DNA of 64,000 nucleotides from Odontocerum albicorne (GCA_949825065.1 OX463849.1:30802043-30866042), one strand, 5' to 3'; positions 1 to 11,314 are shown, numbered from the stretch's first letter. A program made the numbers and translations. Notes: generated from the letters alone by a model not told the origin.

Positions 1-44
1 CCTAAACTACGGATAGAGTATCAAACGGTGGATAGTACGAAGTG

Positions 45-275
45 TGAGATGCATGGCCGCGCGATATAGCGTTGGACTTCCGTGCCGTACTGCTCTCGAA
101 TGAGACATGCATTTTTTCCGCCTGATATTCGGTCAAATATATTATTTCAATAAAAAAAACTTGGAACCAGTAGAGTGGTGTGGTCAGTGAGTTTACTGGT
201 GTACAACGGCTCACTTACTTTAAAAAAAACCTCCACGGCACAGTTTTGATTTCCACCTGAATTGACATTGCAATG
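45..275 (+). repeat. tRNA-related SINE family A, copy 1
   Basis: A tRNA-like head (gcatggccgcgcgatata around 51) is followed by a body and an A-rich stretch near 155. Similar sequence recurs at 22388-22735 and 33585-33750. In this copy the B-box (GGTTCGAACC in the others) is lost. Similarity to the 22.4-kb copy continues past the A-rich stretch to about 275, so the unit may be longer than a simple SINE or be joined to a second repeat. Confidence 0.65.
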
Positions 276-545
276 GTGAGGGGATCATCGACGATAAGTA
301 CGAAGTATAGTTCCTATCTCACACTGTATTAACCCTTTTTCTTCTCATGATGATGATATGAATGATGAAGAGAAGTGAATGACGAAGGCAGCGTTAGTGT
401 CTCAGCGTTAAGCTGATATTGACCTAAAGAATCGTTGGATTTTTACATTTAATATTTTCGAATCATGGTTGACCGCGGGTACCTGAAACCGTAAATAGCT
501 AAACCGCACATAAAGGGGACTACTGTACATGATTTTTGTAGTAAA

Positions 546-660
546 GACCTCCGTCACTTAGTCGATAAGACACTTGTCTTCCACAAAGGGTTTCTGGTTC
601 GATTCCCAAATGGTTGCCAAAATTAAAAAATGTTCCCAGTGTGGTTAAGGAGTTCGTATG
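546..660 (+). repeat. tRNA-derived SINE family B
   Basis: The tRNA-like head (gacctccgtcacttagtcg, then B-box ggttcgattccc at about 596-607) is followed by an A-rich body. Relatives lie at 6027-6359, 40482-40560, 40955-41115 and 42300-42360. The acceptor stem does not close, so this is a SINE and not a tRNA gene. Confidence 0.6.
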
Positions 661-708
661 ATAGCAAAACTCTCATTCCATAAACGCCTGAATATTGATG
701 CATGTGTA

Positions 709-937
709 CAGTACCCGGCGGTAAGTAATACACATCGGGCTTAAGAAAGAGACTATCGGCTAAATTCGGCTTTGTAGATCGTCATCTCTGTCCCTAGAAC
801 GCTAACAACGACTGACAAATCGCGACGGAACACGTGTATGAATGACAGAGACGACGCTCTACAAACCCGAAGTTAGCCGATTATGGTCGACAGTCTCTTT
901 CTTACGCCCGATGTGTATTACTTATCGCCGGGCACTA
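709..937. mobile_element. Palindromic foldback MITE, copy 1
   Basis: The element is almost entirely two long inverted arms of about 100 bp around a short centre. It starts CAGTACCCGGCGGTAAG and is flanked by TA at 707-708 and 938-939. Copies at 34918-35176 and 46608-46847 share the arms and the TA flanks. The CAGT start and TA target suggest mobilisation by a pogo/Tigger-type transposase (inference). There is no coding capacity. The short ORF at 883-1071 is a by-product of one arm plus flank. Confidence 0.85.
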
Positions 938-1169
938 TACGTGCAGTAATAATGTCAACACCTACGATGACGGACTGCAAGTATCATAACTGTCTTAGTG
1001 GTCCTAAACCCGAATGCCTAAATTATAGGTCGATGAAATTATCATTTTTCAATGTAGTCTCCCGGCCATGATCTTTATCTTGTTAATATATGTTGAAGAG
1101 TAATATTAATAAAAGAGGTTCAAATGAAAAAATAAGTTATTTACAAGTGCAAAGGATTTTAAATGAAAT

Positions 1170-1275
1170 CGACATTCTATCGTCAATTCATTTGGAAAGC
1201 GATGCTGTAGGTACCACGAAGTTTTTTTTAAAGTAAGTGAGCCGATGCACACTAGCAAACTCACCGAACATACGA
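1170..1275 (-). repeat. SINE-A 3' portion, inverted fragment
   Basis: Read on the minus strand, this matches the tail seen at about 190-275 and 22630-22735 (core: gtgagtttgctagtg, an A-run, then gaattgac). No tRNA head is present. Confidence 0.55.
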
Positions 1276-1589
1276 AAATAAGAATGAAAAGGAATAGGTG
1301 ATATATAAATGATAAGCAATTTAGTGTTTTAATCATTTTATTTTTTTTGGCTAGACTTACAAAACTTGATATGTATCGAGATCAGGGAAGAGGATGAACG
1401 ACGAAAGAACGGAGAGAGAATACGTTGTAGAAATTGTAATCTAGGAAAAGTTTAAATATCCGAAACAAACTAAAGTAAATATATAGTATGTAAGCCAATA
1501 GAATTTCTTATAATAATTTGATTAAATATACAATACATAAAAAAAAACAATTACACAGTCAATTCAATGTTAAATATAAACAATGTATG

Positions 1590-1762
1590 CTGTATAGGTG
1601 TAAAACAATACAAGTGGAAAACAATAAAAGTGTTAAACAATATAAGTATAAAACAATATAAGTGTAAAACAATATAAGTGTTAAACAATACAAGTGTAAA
1701 ACAATATAAGTATAAAACAATATAAGCGTTAAACAATAGAAGTGTTAAATAATATGTGTAAA
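1590..1762. repeat. 17-18 bp minisatellite
   Basis: About ten diverged tandem units of the form aagtgtaaaacaatat. The 71-aa minus-strand ORF across it is an artefact of the repeat. Confidence 0.85.
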
Positions 1763-2442
1763 ACAAGCATATTAGGGATAATTCATCTAAGGACTAACTC
1801 CCATTGACAAAGCTCAATTTGCTGACATTTAAAATATTTTCTGGAACATTTAACAATTAACTACTTTGTTATTCCACGAATTACATTAATCATCACTTCA
1901 AGTGTTTCTACCTCCTATCCTGTGGCTCTCTTCAGGCGTAATTCATGTAATACGCCTAAAAAGATAATACATTTCATACAAGCTCATACAAAGTGACGTT
2001 AAGTTTCTACAAATATATTAAAAAAAGTGAAATGGGGGTTACATTATTTATGCAAGTAAAACAAATTATTTCGTATCACGTGCTGCCTTAACAACGCTCC
2101 GAATTTTTTTGCTTAGATTTTGTTTACACACCCTTCTTCCAGCCCGGGGGCTGCGGGACGATTGCCCTTGGACCCCTGATTTTTTTTAAGTATCCCTGAC
2201 TGATTTTCACTTAAGGATCCTTTGACATATTTGTGATTGGTTGAGAAAAATTGTCACGTGATGTAAAGCCCGTCAGGCTAATCTTTATACAGCGAAAGTA
2301 CAATACAATAATACAATGCAATGCTAAGTAATTAAGTATAGTGGTAAATTAAGATGTAAAAACGCATGTAGACGAATATAGTCCAGGATCCATCTAAATT
2401 ATACTTGGATTACTTTGGTGTTGGGCCACGTAGCCGACATTA
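1763..2442. other. No gene recognised
   Basis: AT-rich sequence with stop codons in all frames. A short motif near 2420-2440 (ttgggccacgtagccgac) resembles one near 27780 on the minus strand. Nothing else could be assigned. Confidence 0.5.
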
Positions 2443-2444
2443 TA

Positions 2445-3363
2445 CTAGGCGTATCCAGAAAGTTAGTGTACTGAGGCTCTCACGACCGGATGGATTTTAT
2501 TTTCGACATGTTGGCTACACTTCCGTGTAGCCTGACCCTTCCCCTCCACAACGAGACGTGTCGACGCGACAACACGTTTCGTGAAAAATGTCAATCCAAT
2601 CTCCCGCCAAGTGCGAAATAAATAATGCCGGGCAAGAGTTTTTGAGGCGCTGCAAACTCCATGGATATGAATTTCTCCACTCCATCGTTACTGGAAATGA
2701 AACTTGGGTTGCACACTACACGCCTGAAACCAAAAGGCAGTCTCAAAAGTGTCGTCACCCTCCGCCAAAAAGTTCAAAACCACAATTTCAGCCAAGAAAA
2801 TCATGGCATCCGTATTTTGGGACTGTCAAGGCATAATTTTAATTAAATATATGCCTCAATGGGAGACCATCAACTCTGCAAGATACTGTGAGACCCTAAA
2901 AAAATTGCGGAGGGCGATTCAGAACAAGAGGAGAGGCATGCTGACAAAGGGAGTCTGCCTGCTGCACGACAATGCCAGACCACACACGGCCAACGCCACG
3001 AAGGAACTGCTCGCCTCGTTTAAATGGGATGTCCTGAACCATCCCGCGCATTCCCCTGACCTAGCACCTTCAGATTACTATCTCTTTACCTCCCTGAAGC
3101 TGCAGATGGGTGGAAAAAGGTTTTCAACCGACGAGGAGGTAAAGGAGGAGGTGGAGAAGTGGACGGAGGGGTTGGCGGGAAACTACTTCGAGGAAGGCAT
3201 CAAAAAGTTGATACCCCGCTTCACCCCCTGCATTGAGAGGAATGGCGACTATGTCGAAAAATAGCTTACATATGTACTACGGTAACCACGTAATTTTTTT
3301 GTTTAAATAAAAAAAATTGTAACCTACAAAAATTCAGTACACTTACTTTCTGGATATGCCTCG
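2445..3363 (+). mobile_element. Internally deleted mariner element
   Basis: The 919-bp element has terminal inverted repeats of about 28 bp (right end read inward: CGAGGCATATCCAGAAAGTA) and TA at 2443-2444 and 3364-3365. A full mariner is about 1.3 kb. About 0.4 kb is missing, which removes the N-terminal DNA-binding part of the transposase. The family differs from the intact mariner at 52.5 kb. Confidence 0.9.
2588..3264 (+). pseudogene. Mariner transposase, N-terminally deleted and frameshifted
   Basis: Only the catalytic half remains. The first block (2588-2836) contains TGNETW where mariner has TGDETW, so the first catalytic Asp is Asn. The reading frame then shifts to the 2749-3264 frame, which carries HDNARPH and SPDLAPSDYYLF with 34 residues between the second and third Asp (D,D34D type), and ends in NGDYVEK. 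The helix-turn-helix domain is absent. The Asp substitution, the frameshift and the deletion make it inactive. Confidence 0.88.
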
Positions 3364-3365
3364 TA

Positions 3366-4084
3366 CATATGTATACCATATACATTTATGTAATTCCTTG
3401 CATCTTGTAAAATCAGGCGATTTTTATAACCAACCGGCTATCTGCACCTGGTGCTTTATAAAAATTGTTTATTACCAAATGTCAATGAAGAAGTCGTGAA
3501 CCAATGATATGTGATCACACACAAGAAGAGTCTAACGGAGTGAATCCCCACCGGGCAGAGGAGCGCTCGGCAGCAGTTAATTACCGAGTCAGATGCTTCG
3601 TTAGCTCACTTAACTCGGTTAACAAAGGCAAGGGCGCTCCGCCCCCTCGCCCAGCGCCCCTGTGCCTTCTGATTGTAGCCCAAATTGGGGAAGGGGGGGA
3701 GACAATGTTAATGAGCTTGATTGCTTTATAGAGATCTGGATACTTGGAGGATATATTTAAAACTGGTTATAAAGATTGACAATAATTATTGATAACATCA
3801 ATAACATTTTTATTTGTTTATGTGGTAAGTTAAATATTATTGAAATCATACATAATATGCGATGAGCATCAGAAAAACTGTCATGGGTTTGAATAAAAAA
3901 GTTTAATAAAATGTTTCGGATAGCAAATTTATGATTGTGGAAAACGAATCTAATGTGTGAAAATGGGAAATTGATAATAAATTGTGGATCTTTTGAAGAA
4001 GAGGAAAGTATATTATATTTTGATATAACTCTGGATAATCATAGAAAATTCACTTAGAATAATACTAAATATATTACAAAAAAA
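3366..4084. other. No gene recognised; short GC-rich patch
   Basis: A 75-codon plus-strand ORF (3504-3731) covers a GC-rich patch at about 3540-3670. It matches no family I know and has no splice or promoter context. The rest is AT-rich. Confidence 0.4.
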
Positions 4085-5140
4085 TCTTTAAGTGCTTTCA
4101 GGTGTTTTCTTTATAAACTTGTCAAGAGCTAGTTCATTACCACCCTTTTTTTTCTTTACTTGATAAAAAGTTCTATAACATGCTGTGCTTTTCTCAATCG
4201 CCCTACGTACTTGAGATATACGTTCTCCATTGGGATCACATTCTTACATGATAACATAGTCACAAATTTGTCAAGATGCATGAAGGTTTCATTCATATTT
4301 TTGATTGTCAAAGTCTTGACGATTTTATCAATTTCTTCTTCCTCACTTTCATTGTGTATTTCACTTAACTCTTGTTGCTCAATTAAGTATTCATTTGACA
4401 GTTGTTGATGTCCAAGTTTAGTTCATTCATTAGGCTAACTCTTTCATCTGTGATAGTTTCTTCAGAATTTATAAAATCACTTATCATTTGTGGACATAGT
4501 TGTTTCCAGGAACCTTTAATTGTTGACTTTTATTTCAGCCCACAAGTCTCCAATATTGTTTATTGCGTTCCATATATTATAGTTCTTCCAAAAATCTCTT
4601 AATGTAGGCCCACCTTTCCTGCCAGTTGCCTTGATGGCCTGATTCATTATTGTCCTCATATAATATCGTTTAAACGTATCTATAACTGTTTGGTCCATGG
4701 GCTGTATGAGGCAGGAAGAAACACAACATTGATTTCCGCGTAAAAATTCTGCAGAGATTTTGGGTGTCCTGGAGCATTGTCTAAGATTAAGAATGCTTTA
4801 AATTGTAAATTTTTATCTTTACAATATTGCATAGTTGCCGGCACGAAATGAAAAGTGAACCAATCTTTAAATATTGACGCAGTGACCCAGGCTTTTTTAT
4901 TAGATTTCCAAATGACTGGAAGCATTTCTTTATCTTTCCTTTCAATGCTCGTGGATTTTTTGCTTGATAAACTAACATTGGCTTCAATTTTAAATCACCA
5001 GTAAGTTTCCACCAAAAACAATGTCAATCGGTTTATATAAGGGTCCAGGGGAAACTGATTCTTCCTTCGATAAGAATGTAGGATTAGGCATTTTTTTTTC
5101 AAAATAAACCTGTCTCGTCTACATTGAATATTTACAATAA
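4085..5140 (-). pseudogene. Tigger DDE transposase, broken
   Basis: Read 5' to 3' on the minus strand, the pieces are: NVDETGLF (first Asp, about 5120), a region ending in AKNPRALKGK (about 4950), LPVIWKSNKKAWVTASIF, LILDNAPGH (second catalytic Asp, about 4780), VVFLPASYSP, MDQTVIDTFKRYY, then an acidic C-terminal stretch near 4320 and a K-rich tail. These follow the DDE_1 order of Tigger/jerky-type transposases. Several frameshifts and stops separate the pieces. The N-terminal CENP-B-like domain is missing. Confidence 0.85.
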
Positions 5141-5204
5141 GTTTGATATTGTAATATAGATAAAGATTAGTACTGATAATATAACTCATCATTATAGTTC
5201 AATA

Positions 5205-5234
5205 CCACGGAGCGCGAGCTACCGCGCTCCGTGG
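5205..5234. repeat. GC-rich 12-bp hairpin
   Basis: Perfect arms ccacggagcgcg (5205-5216) and cgcgctccgtgg (5223-5234) around a 6-base loop. It lies between the Tigger terminus and the broken coding region and is strikingly GC-rich for this sequence. Confidence 0.8.
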
Positions 5235-5349
5235 GAGCGATTGCATGATGGAAGCGATCAATTTTTGCATTATCGAGAAAAATCTTTAAGAAGTTGATTT
5301 TTTTGAAATGTGCGAAATAGCGAATTGTGCGAAAGTCGAGGGTCCCCTG

Positions 5350-6026
5350 TCTTCTCCTTGTCTTAAGTCCAAAGGAGTTAGTCAGATTGAATAGCAGCCA
5401 CTCATTCATTGTCCATTGAGTTTTTTGTCTTATTGTATATAACTCATATCCAGATTTAACAATATTTCTTTTTAAATAGTTATGCCCCCATTTTATTCGA
5501 GGCTGGAATTTATGTAATCGCTTGAGAAGTATATGGTTCCACTGTGACTCCATCTTCATTTAATAGATTTGGAGACATTTTTATATATTTCTATTTTTTT
5601 ATTTCACTGGGTATACAATTGAAATAAAATATATAATTTATTTAAAAACAAAATGATTTATTCAAGAAAATTAAAGTCAACAAACCGTGTATACAAATCT
5701 TAAATGTAAATAAAAACAGTCGTTTCCTTAAATTTGTTCCTAAAAACTGTCAAATAAGTTGTGTTTTTAATGGTTTATACCATCTCAGTGTTTTATTTCA
5801 CTCAAGAAATTATAATTCACTAATGAAAAATATCAAATGTGTTAATATTTTTAATGCATATTTTTTAAAATATATAATTCGACTCAGCGCTCAAATTCAA
5901 TATTACTGTAGCAGTACCCGAGCGAATCGTGTATAACACTTTATTTGTGTATGTTACAGTATAACACTGTGGAGCTTCAACAATCCTTAAGTAAAAACCA
6001 GATAGTAAACATTACAAAAAGAGCTG
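5350..6026. other. No gene; small shared repeat fragments
   Basis: 5350-5410 reversed resembles 11513-11570 (common core ctcctttggacttaagaca). About 5900-5960 resembles 38420-38490 (cgagcgaatc). A 130-aa minus-strand ORF over 5167-5559 crosses the hairpin and the Tigger terminus and is not a recognised protein. Confidence 0.45.
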
Positions 6027-6359
6027 GATTCCAGCATGAATCAAACATACAACCTTAGGGTAGGAAGACAGGCGTCTTCTCAACTAGACCATGGAGATCA
6101 TCAAGAAACACAATTAATAGTATGCTCATAATTAGGATTCCAGCATGAATCAAACATACAACCTTAGGGTAGGAAGACAGGCGTCTTCTCAACTAGACCA
6201 TGGAGATCATCAAGAAACACAATTCATAGTATGCTTATAATTAGGATTCCAGCATGAATCCAACATACGAGTACAACCTTAGGGTAGGAAGACAGGCGTA
6301 TTCTCAACCAGACCATGGAGATCATCAAGAAACACAATTAATAGTATGCTTATAATTAG
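6027..6359 (-). repeat. Three tandem copies of a SINE-B-like unit
   Basis: A 108-109 bp unit starts at 6027, 6135 and 6244. On the minus strand each unit carries a tRNA-like A-box region (ccatggtctagttgag) and a B-box-like gtttgattcatg. The copies differ by only a few bases, so the duplication is recent. It sits just beyond the point where similarity between the inverted gene copies stops. Confidence 0.8.
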
Positions 6360-6384
6360 ACTAACCCGGTGGTAACTTGTTAAC

Positions 6385-8793
6385 AGTTTAAGTAACCTTT
6401 GGTAAGTGTCTTAGTCCAGAGTTCTAATGTACTCGTATGTAAGTAAATGAATTTGATAATTCGTCCCTTAGCTATACACCCCCTTGCAATATTGTATATC
6501 ATGCAATGAAAATGATTTGCAAAAATTGAAGAAGAATACCACTATGGTTTTTTTTTTCATAATGCCACATTTTTTTTAAATCGAACCCAAAAATCTGAAT
6601 CATGTATAAATCATCTAACTCTCTTTCTATCCAAACCCACAAGTATTATCAATTTTGAATATCTTGCATGAAAAATGCGAAATGTACAGAAAGTATTACC
6701 TCTTCTTCTCTGGCCGCCATCTACGGAGTTGTATTTAAACTCATCACTTTCGTAAAGATTTTCATCTGCAAAAGGAAAAATTTTCACCACATGTATCCAC
6801 ACCTTGCGGAGAAGTTCCACCGGAGATGGAGACAAGTGCCTCTGGAACACGCAGGCTCTCAAGAGTATCGACCATTTAAATCCCATTACTTGACCGTTTA
6901 CGACCTGTTGACAAAGAAAACTTTCAGTTTAATAAGGTAATAAAGATTAAAAAATAGGGTTTATTAACCAACCTTGAATATTAAAAACTTACAATTATTT
7001 AACACCGCTTTTCATTTTTACATCTTTAAAATTTAATCAAAAGTTGAGATTTGAACTATTTATAAAATTATAAAGACCACCTTACTTATTAATTTTTTTT
7101 ATCCACTTTGCGCGGATTTCTCCTGTTACACAAAGAGGGTCTGCTTCTAGCGTTAGCTTAGTCGTTAGGAATAATATCAGCCAGGATTCTTCTCATACTG
7201 CTAGATGGTACCGAGAATATATCAACAGTGTCATTCAGTTGGTTCAATATCCCTATACCACGCGTGACTGAGTGTTTAGCCATGATATTCGTCCTGTAAG
7301 TTGGTATGTAGAACAGAGGGTGATTCCTTGCACGGCTTTATTTATTGGGTACATATAAACCTAGTGCTTCTAGAATCGCGGGGCAGTTAAAGCAACCTTA
7401 GAAAATCTTAAGTAGGAATATCGCAATGGATTCTTGCCTTCTTGTTTCGAGGCTTCTATAGTTACACTCCGTGAGAAGTTCGGCATGGTGAGCATATTTT
7501 GGGTAATCGCCCTTTGTTCTGTACCATAGATATCTGAGGATATTTTTTTGTAATTGTTCTATATTGTTTTTATGTAAGTTTCGGAGGATATCGGTGCTGA
7601 TAATTATATAAGTTTCGGAGGATATCGGTGCTGTTAAATTCTCTTGATATTCTCATTATTAAACCGAGTAGTTTATAACAGTCCGATATCAAACGTGAGA
7701 CATGGTTAACGAACGTTAGTCCGACATCAAAGGTTACGCCCAAATCTTTGATTTCAGAAACTCTGTTTAGTGCCACCCCCTGTATAGTACACTGATAGTG
7801 GATCGGTGAAAACGATCGACTATAAGATACACAGACACATTTATTAATGTTGAACAGAAGATGATTTTGCTCACTCCATGAGAGGGAGTCTAGGTCCTGT
7901 TGTAACTGTGCACAGTCGTGAGGTGAATTGATCCCTTTGAAAATTTTCAAGTCGTCAGCGAACAATAAACATGTCGAGTGACTTACGGAATTTTGAATGT
8001 CGTCTATTAATATGAGGAATAGTAGGGGACCTAAATTGGATCCTTGTTGTATACCAGATCTTGCGATAAATTCCACAGAAGACTTGTTACGGATTGTTAC
8101 GTATTGAGATCTTTATTTTAGGTATGATGCAAATAATCCAAATAGATTATCGCTGAAGCCAAGTTTATGCATTTTCTTAAGTAATATATCGTGATCAACT
8201 TTGTCGAAAGCTTTCTGGAAGTCTGTATATATTACGTCCGTTTGTGAAAGTTCGTCTAAGTTTGACTTATTTGACTTTGATTATATAATATTGTATATAA
8301 AAAACTCCTTATACTCTTATTTAGTGCTCGTTATTTTATGCTTATCGCTCCAAATTTTACTTAAAAATAAGAAAATTTCTGTTTCGTGTCAGAGCTCAAG
8401 AATAAAAAATAAATAAAAAAAAAACGATTTAAAACTGAGACATACTTTTTGTAAGAATATTTATTTTTATGTAAATTTGTGATAATATTTTTAAGTTATA
8501 TGAATGTGATATTTTTAGTGAAACTAAAGAGAACTCACATTAAACGGGGTCGAATCATAATATCAACGAAAATAAATCATTCTACTTACCACTGCCATTT
8601 TGAAGAAATAACACTTGATACTTTATGAGATAAGCAAAATACCGAATCAAACTTTGAGTTCCTCGGACACTTAACGGCCCTATTAACTATGTTATTATAT
8701 ATCAGTGTTGTCACTAGAATACCAAATCAACACACCAAACAAATCAAACAGTAGTTAATACTTGGCACTAGGTACTCGATTAAATAAAATAGG
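6385..8793 (-). pseudogene. Inverted, truncated copy of the three-exon gene
   Basis: This is a head-to-head paralogue of the gene at 9675-11124. Homology begins near 8793 (5' UTR) and runs through exon 1 and its GTAAGTAG donor at 8589. It then covers intron 1 (interrupted by a LINE), an intact acceptor ctttgtcaacag, exon 2 (6700-6904) and part of intron 2, ending near 6385. Exon 1 has lost the original ATG; a later in-frame ATG would give only Met-Ala-Val (8590-8598). Exon 2 has lost 12 nt in frame (AAKR) and 8 nt near its end, which shifts the frame before the donor. Exon 3 and the TATA box are absent. It could still be transcribed but cannot make the same protein. Confidence 0.8.
7097..8262 (-). 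mobile_element. LINE (Jockey/CR1-like) fragment with reverse transcriptase
   Basis: The element lies in intron 1 of the inverted gene copy. The 3' end at 7097 is A-rich (ggataaaaaaaatt read on the minus strand). The coding remnant 7570-8076 has the RT blocks SGIQQGSNLGPLLFLILIDD and LLFADDLKIF, where the catalytic ADD pair is intact, then NKCVCVSYSRS and IKDLGVTFD. Upstream to about 8262 is DFQKAFDKVDHDILL after a frame break. The 5' half with the endonuclease is missing. A 24-bp segment (aagtttcggaggatatcgg) is duplicated near 7574 and 7611. The same 3' end recurs at 50755. Confidence 0.85.
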
Positions 8794-9500
8794 CAATAAA
8801 CCCCTTCTGTAGTTCACAATAACATATTAACCCTATTATACTCCCGTTATTTGAAAAACATAAGAAGTTTTGTAATTTATTTTTATCAAACACTGTTTAT
8901 TCCACTTTTTTGTGACGATATAACCCTACCGGTAAACGTAAGAAGTTTGTTTGTCTGTGAATATTGTCAATATTTTGTTTTTGTCTCCATCTTAAAAATA
9001 TATGTAATTATTCCAAATGTAAAAAGAAACAGAGAACAAAGGGTTGAAATGAGAGTAATACTTTTAGAATTGAGTATTAGGGAAAATTACAAGATTATTT
9101 TAGGCGTGAGAATAATAACATAATCCAATAAGTCCGTTACTCAGTACAAAGAAACGGTTAATTGGTGCTTATGGAATTATTGTTTAAGACAAAAAGTGTA
9201 TTTGCATATCTGACAAATGGTTTGTTTTTATTTTGGTTTGTAGGTAAATCCTAATCCTATATTAACAGTTAAATAAATATCGAGACAATATGTATACAAT
9301 GACGGGTGAGAGCTTAAGTTAAACAATAGATGGGTTGATTATTTCCTCAGATTTTTTTCGTAAACATGTTATCAATAACTATTGAAGGTGTTCATTGTGA
9401 ACTTAGTAAATTCCCAAAAAGCGAACAGATCTATAGAAAGAAATATACATATTCAATACTTCGCCTAGTTGGTGGGGGTAACTCTAAGGACTTTTTGACC
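8794..9500. other. Spacer between the head-to-head gene copies
   Basis: AT-rich single-copy-looking spacer. About 8866-8935 shares short pieces with 34670-34790 (tataaccctaccggt and a reversed caaacactgtttatt). The 90-codon ORF at 8851-9123 has no recognisable content. Regulatory sequence for the plus-strand gene would lie here. Confidence 0.45.
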
Positions 9501-9508
9501 TATAAATA
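9501..9508 (+). promoter_or_regulatory. TATA box of the three-exon gene
   Basis: TATAAATA lies 174 bp upstream of the ATG at 9675. Homology with the inverted copy begins about 20 bp downstream, near where transcription would start (about 9530). The inverted copy has no equivalent TATA sequence. Confidence 0.55.
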
Positions 9509-9674
9509 GTGCGCCAGCTACCTATTTAATTTAATCGAGTACCTAGTGCCAAGTATTAACTACTGTTGGATTCGTTTGGAGTGTTGATTTGGTATTCTAG
9601 TGACAACACTGATATATAATATTTCACAAAGCCGTTAAGTGACCGAGGAACACAAAACTTTATTCGCTGTTATC

Positions 9675-11124
9675 ATGTCGGAAAGTATCCAGTGTAACTT
9701 CATCGAGATGGGAATGGTAAGTAGAATTATTTATTTTGTTGATATTTTGATTCCTATCCGTTTAATAATCTTTTTAAATTTACTAGAAATATAAAATTCA
9801 TGTAACAATAATCCCAATTTTGTATTAAAAAATAATTTTCTTACAACGTGTCACTTTTCAAACACAACATTTTTTTATATTTTGTTTTTAAAAATCAGGA
9901 CTTCCGAAGGAACATAATGATTTCTCATTTTTAACATAAATTTTGTATTAAAACGAGTACTTAATCAAAAGGTGTTTTCTACGAGTATATGCAATATTGT
10001 ATAACTAAGATCTTCTTTATAATTTTATATATTACTCATATCTTAACTTTTAACTAAAAACTTTCAAATTTTAAAGAAAAAAATAGTAATGAAAGACTTT
10101 GTTAAATGATTAGAAGTTAAATATTGCATAAACATGCAAGGTTGGTCAATAAATAGCAACATTTATATCTTTATCAGCTTGTTAACTTGCAAACCTTAAT
10201 ATTCGTTTAGCTCTTCAACACACTATGATATTTTTTTAAATTTTCTTATACCTTATTTGTCAACAGGTCGTAAATGCAAAAGTAACCGGATTTAAGAGGT
10301 CGATACTCATGAGAGCGGCAAAGAGGGCCTGCGAGTTCCAGAGGCACTTGTCTCCATCTCCGGAGGAACTTCTCCGCAAGGTGTGGATAAATCTGGTGGA
10401 AAACTTCCCTTTTGCCGATGACGATCTGAACGATAGTGAAGACTCGAAATACAACTCCGAAGATGTGGAAATGGCGACCAGAGAAGAAGAGGTAATACTT
10501 TATTTACATTTCACCTTTTTAATGAAAGATTTTGAAAATTCATAATATCTGTGGGTTTGGAGTGAAAGATTTTTGTATATGATTTTGATATTCGGGTTCG
10601 ATTTAAAAAATGTGTCATTTTGAAAAAAAAACTCCATAATGGAATTCTGCTTAATTTTTTATACATCATTTTCGTTGCATAATATACAATCTTGCAAGGA
10701 GATGTATAGCTATCGAACGAATTATCAAATGAATTTACTTACTAAGACAATAACTAAAGGTTACTTGATGGCCGATTGAATAATGCACATAATACTTCCA
10801 TAAATCGAATTATGTATTTAAACACATGTACATTTAAAACCTTAACACATTTGATATGTTTCAAGTCAACATCGGGGAATTATAATGTTTTGAATAAAGT
10901 AAGACACTGAGATGGTTCAAACCATTTATAACACAATTAATTTCATTGAAAAACTTTCATGTATTAAAATTAAATATGTAAATGATTATATTTCTCTTTT
11001 TTCACAGAGGGTCTTACATATTCTCTCAATCGTCATCGCCAATCGCATATACGAAGAATTTATCAAGGAAAAGGGTGACGGTGAAGTTTTAACCAACGAA
11101 TCAAGTGACCAAGTGGAATCGTAA
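9675..11124 (+). CDS. Three-exon gene for a 127-aa protein of unknown family
   Basis: The exons are 9675-9716 (14 codons, MSESIQCNFIEMGM), 10267-10491 (75 codons) and 11008-11124 (38 codons plus TAA). Intron 1 (550 bp) runs GTAAGT to CAACAG. Intron 2 (516 bp) runs GTAATA to TTTTTCACAG. Both are phase 0, so the frame is continuous. Exon 2 encodes a basic segment (FKRSILMRAAKRACEFQRH), then LSPSPEELLRKVW, FPFADDDLNDSED and an acidic stretch. Exon 3 is a predicted helix (RVLHILSIVIANRIYEEF) with a polar tail. I see no signal peptide, membrane span or known domain, so it is probably soluble and intracellular (inference). A TATA box lies upstream and an AATAAA downstream. An inverted decayed copy lies head to head, and conserved splice sites in both support the exon model. 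The function is not recognised. Confidence 0.75.
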
Positions 11125-11308
11125 AAATATAGAAAAAAGAAGATAATTCAGAGTAAAGACAATTGTTGTCAAGTAATTAATTATCTATTTGTAAACATTT
11201 TTTATATTTGTATATAATGTATTATAACATAAAAACAAAAAAACTACTTTTTTTATTTACAAAAAAAATTATTGACTAATTTTTCGGAGATAATACATTT
11301 TAATTTTA

Positions 11309-11314
11309 AATAAA
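11309..11314 (+). other. Possible polyadenylation signal
   Basis: AATAAA about 185 bp after the stop codon of the three-exon gene. In sequence this AT-rich the motif has limited weight. Confidence 0.35.

Larger units (their letters stand above)
4085..5349 (-). mobile_element. Tigger (pogo-group) element remnant
   Basis: A Tigger-like terminal repeat ends at 5349 (read inward on the minus strand: CAGGGGACCCTCGACTTTCG). Transposase remnants follow down to about 4090. The distal end and target duplication were not identified. A related core lies at 13222-13545. Confidence 0.75.

Noticed and set aside
883..1071. 62-aa plus-strand ORF
   Set aside because: Mostly one arm of the palindromic MITE plus flank.
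1551..1766. 71-aa minus-strand ORF
   Set aside because: Produced by the 17-18 bp minisatellite.
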